A DNA stretch of 23,593 bases from a virus, in the IMG/VR virus record IMGVR_UViG_3300027906_000156, positions 1 through 23,593 of that record. One strand, 5' to 3'. Below, one piece after another: positions 23,345-23,593 of this stretch. The notes under the pieces were generated by a model. The model saw only the letters and a list, made by a program, of their open reading frames with translations. It made no database searches and had not been told where the DNA came from. The position numbers and the translations under genes are program-made. Position 1 is the stretch's first letter, and each line of letters opens with the position of its first letter.

Positions 23345-23350
23345 TATAAT
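23345..23350 (+). promoter_or_regulatory. Candidate -10 element (TATAAT)
   Basis: A perfect TATAAT. The nearest good -35-like element (TTGATA, 5 of 6) is 21 bases upstream, too far for a standard promoter, so this may be weak or activator-dependent. Confidence 0.3.
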
Positions 23351-23387
23351 CTAGTGATGAGGCTGCAGGGTAGTTTTTAGGTAAATA

Positions 23388-23399
23388 ATACATATGTAT
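23388..23399. promoter_or_regulatory. 12-bp perfect palindrome, possible operator
   Basis: ATACATATGTAT reads the same on both strands and lies just upstream of the last promoter candidate. Dimeric regulators often bind such sites, but AT-rich DNA also gives chance palindromes. Confidence 0.3.
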
Positions 23400-23406
23400 C
23401 TATGTT

Positions 23407-23438
23407 TTTATTTCATCGATGCGCCCTTCTATTATAAC
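23407..23438 (+). promoter_or_regulatory. Candidate promoter upstream of the last gene
   Basis: TTTATT, 17 bases, then TATTAT (5 of 6), with an overlapping TATAAC (5 of 6). It lies about 150 bases before the ATG at 23585, just after the ATACATATGTAT palindrome. The -35 match is poor. Confidence 0.35.
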
Positions 23439-23530
23439 AGAGTGTTAAGAATAATTCACAAGATATTCACTAGATTATTTAGAGGAATCAAGATAGAGAA
23501 GGGTAAGAGATAACAGAGAGGAGAACCAAA

Positions 23531-23557
23531 GTGTCAGGCTTGCCAACTCTTACCTAA
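23531..23557 (+). CDS. Possible eight-residue leader peptide
   Basis: A GTG codon seven bases after a strong GGAG (within AGAGAGGAGA) opens a frame MSGLPTLT with TAA at 23555-23557, 27 bases before the next ATG. The ribosome binding site is better than that of most genes here. It could be a translated leader or a chance arrangement. Confidence 0.3.
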   Translation: MSGLPTLT

Positions 23558-23584
23558 CCAAGAAACACTACAAAGGTTTTATCT

Positions 23585-23593
23585 ATGACTACT
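23585..23593 (+). CDS. Start of a further plus-strand gene, cut by the window end
   Basis: An ATG preceded by AAAGG at an 8-base distance begins a frame MTT that runs off the window. Only three codons are visible, so the product cannot be named. The promoter candidates upstream and the position after TerL make an early gene plausible. Confidence 0.4.

Larger units (their letters stand above)
22985..23584. other. About 600 bases without a substantial gene: terminal or early-promoter region
   Basis: No frame of useful length or codon character is visible in either direction; one mini-ORF is listed separately. The stretch holds a T7-G7-ACTA-G7 block, three CTTAAG sites, a second G-rich block (23178-23193), two AT palindromes (23237-23246 and 23388-23399) and several sigma70-like promoter candidates pointing to the gene that begins at 23585. 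Pyrimidine-rich DNA fills 23041-23160. Position after TerL and before a new plus-strand gene suggests an early promoter region or the genome terminus; this is inference. Confidence 0.5.

Noticed and set aside
22985-23593. tRNA gene or CRISPR array in the region after TerL
   Set aside because: No cloverleaf with TTCRANY arm and no regularly spaced repeats were found; the repeated hexamers are too short and uneven.

Overview
The window looks like part of the genome of a T7-like podovirus, most likely a cyanophage infecting marine Synechococcus or Prochlorococcus or a close relative. No host genes are visible. The DNA is AT-rich and densely packed, with many ATGA, TAATG or zero-gap gene junctions. 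Attribution rests on recognisable protein families (T7 gp10, gp11, gp12, gp13, gp14, gp15, gp16, gp17 and gp19 counterparts). It also rests on a set of small membrane and exported proteins that I remember, without having searched, as a conserved gene set of unknown function in marine T4-like cyanophages.

Layout. (1) Positions 4-16636, all on the minus strand, form the virion operon. Read right to left it runs: major capsid protein, a 49-aa basic protein, tail tubular A, tail tubular B, gp13-like GNAT-fold protein, gp14-like, gp15-like (C-terminal transglycosylase-like domain) and gp16-like (1472 aa, with an embedded ADP-ribosyltransferase-like domain). It ends with a T7-type tail fibre and four smaller tail-fibre or fibre-associated genes. 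A hairpin follows the capsid gene where T7 has its T-phi terminator. (2) Positions about 16763-20563 form an envelope island of nine or ten short membrane, exported or membrane-associated genes in several orientations, including a coupled minus-strand four-gene operon with three signal-peptide-like N-termini. (3) Positions 20560-22984 on the plus strand carry two small unknown proteins, a TerS-like small terminase and TerL. (4) Positions 22985-23593 are about 600 bases without a substantial gene. They hold a T7-G7-ACTA-G7 block, palindromes, repeated CTTAAG sites, several sigma70-like promoter candidates and the start of a further plus-strand gene. This looks like a terminal or early-promoter region.

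How it fits together. TerS/TerL would package DNA into the gp10-like capsid. The gp11/gp12 proteins and the fibres form the tail. The gp14/15/16 counterparts would be ejected into the host, bringing a peptidoglycan-cleaving domain and probably an NAD-dependent modifying domain. The envelope island may serve lysis, envelope remodelling or exclusion, but nothing in the sequence proves this. Portal, scaffold, RNA polymerase and replication genes are not in the window. The absence of portal and scaffold beside the capsid gene departs from the T7 order. All homology statements come from reading the sequence and from memory, not from database searches.
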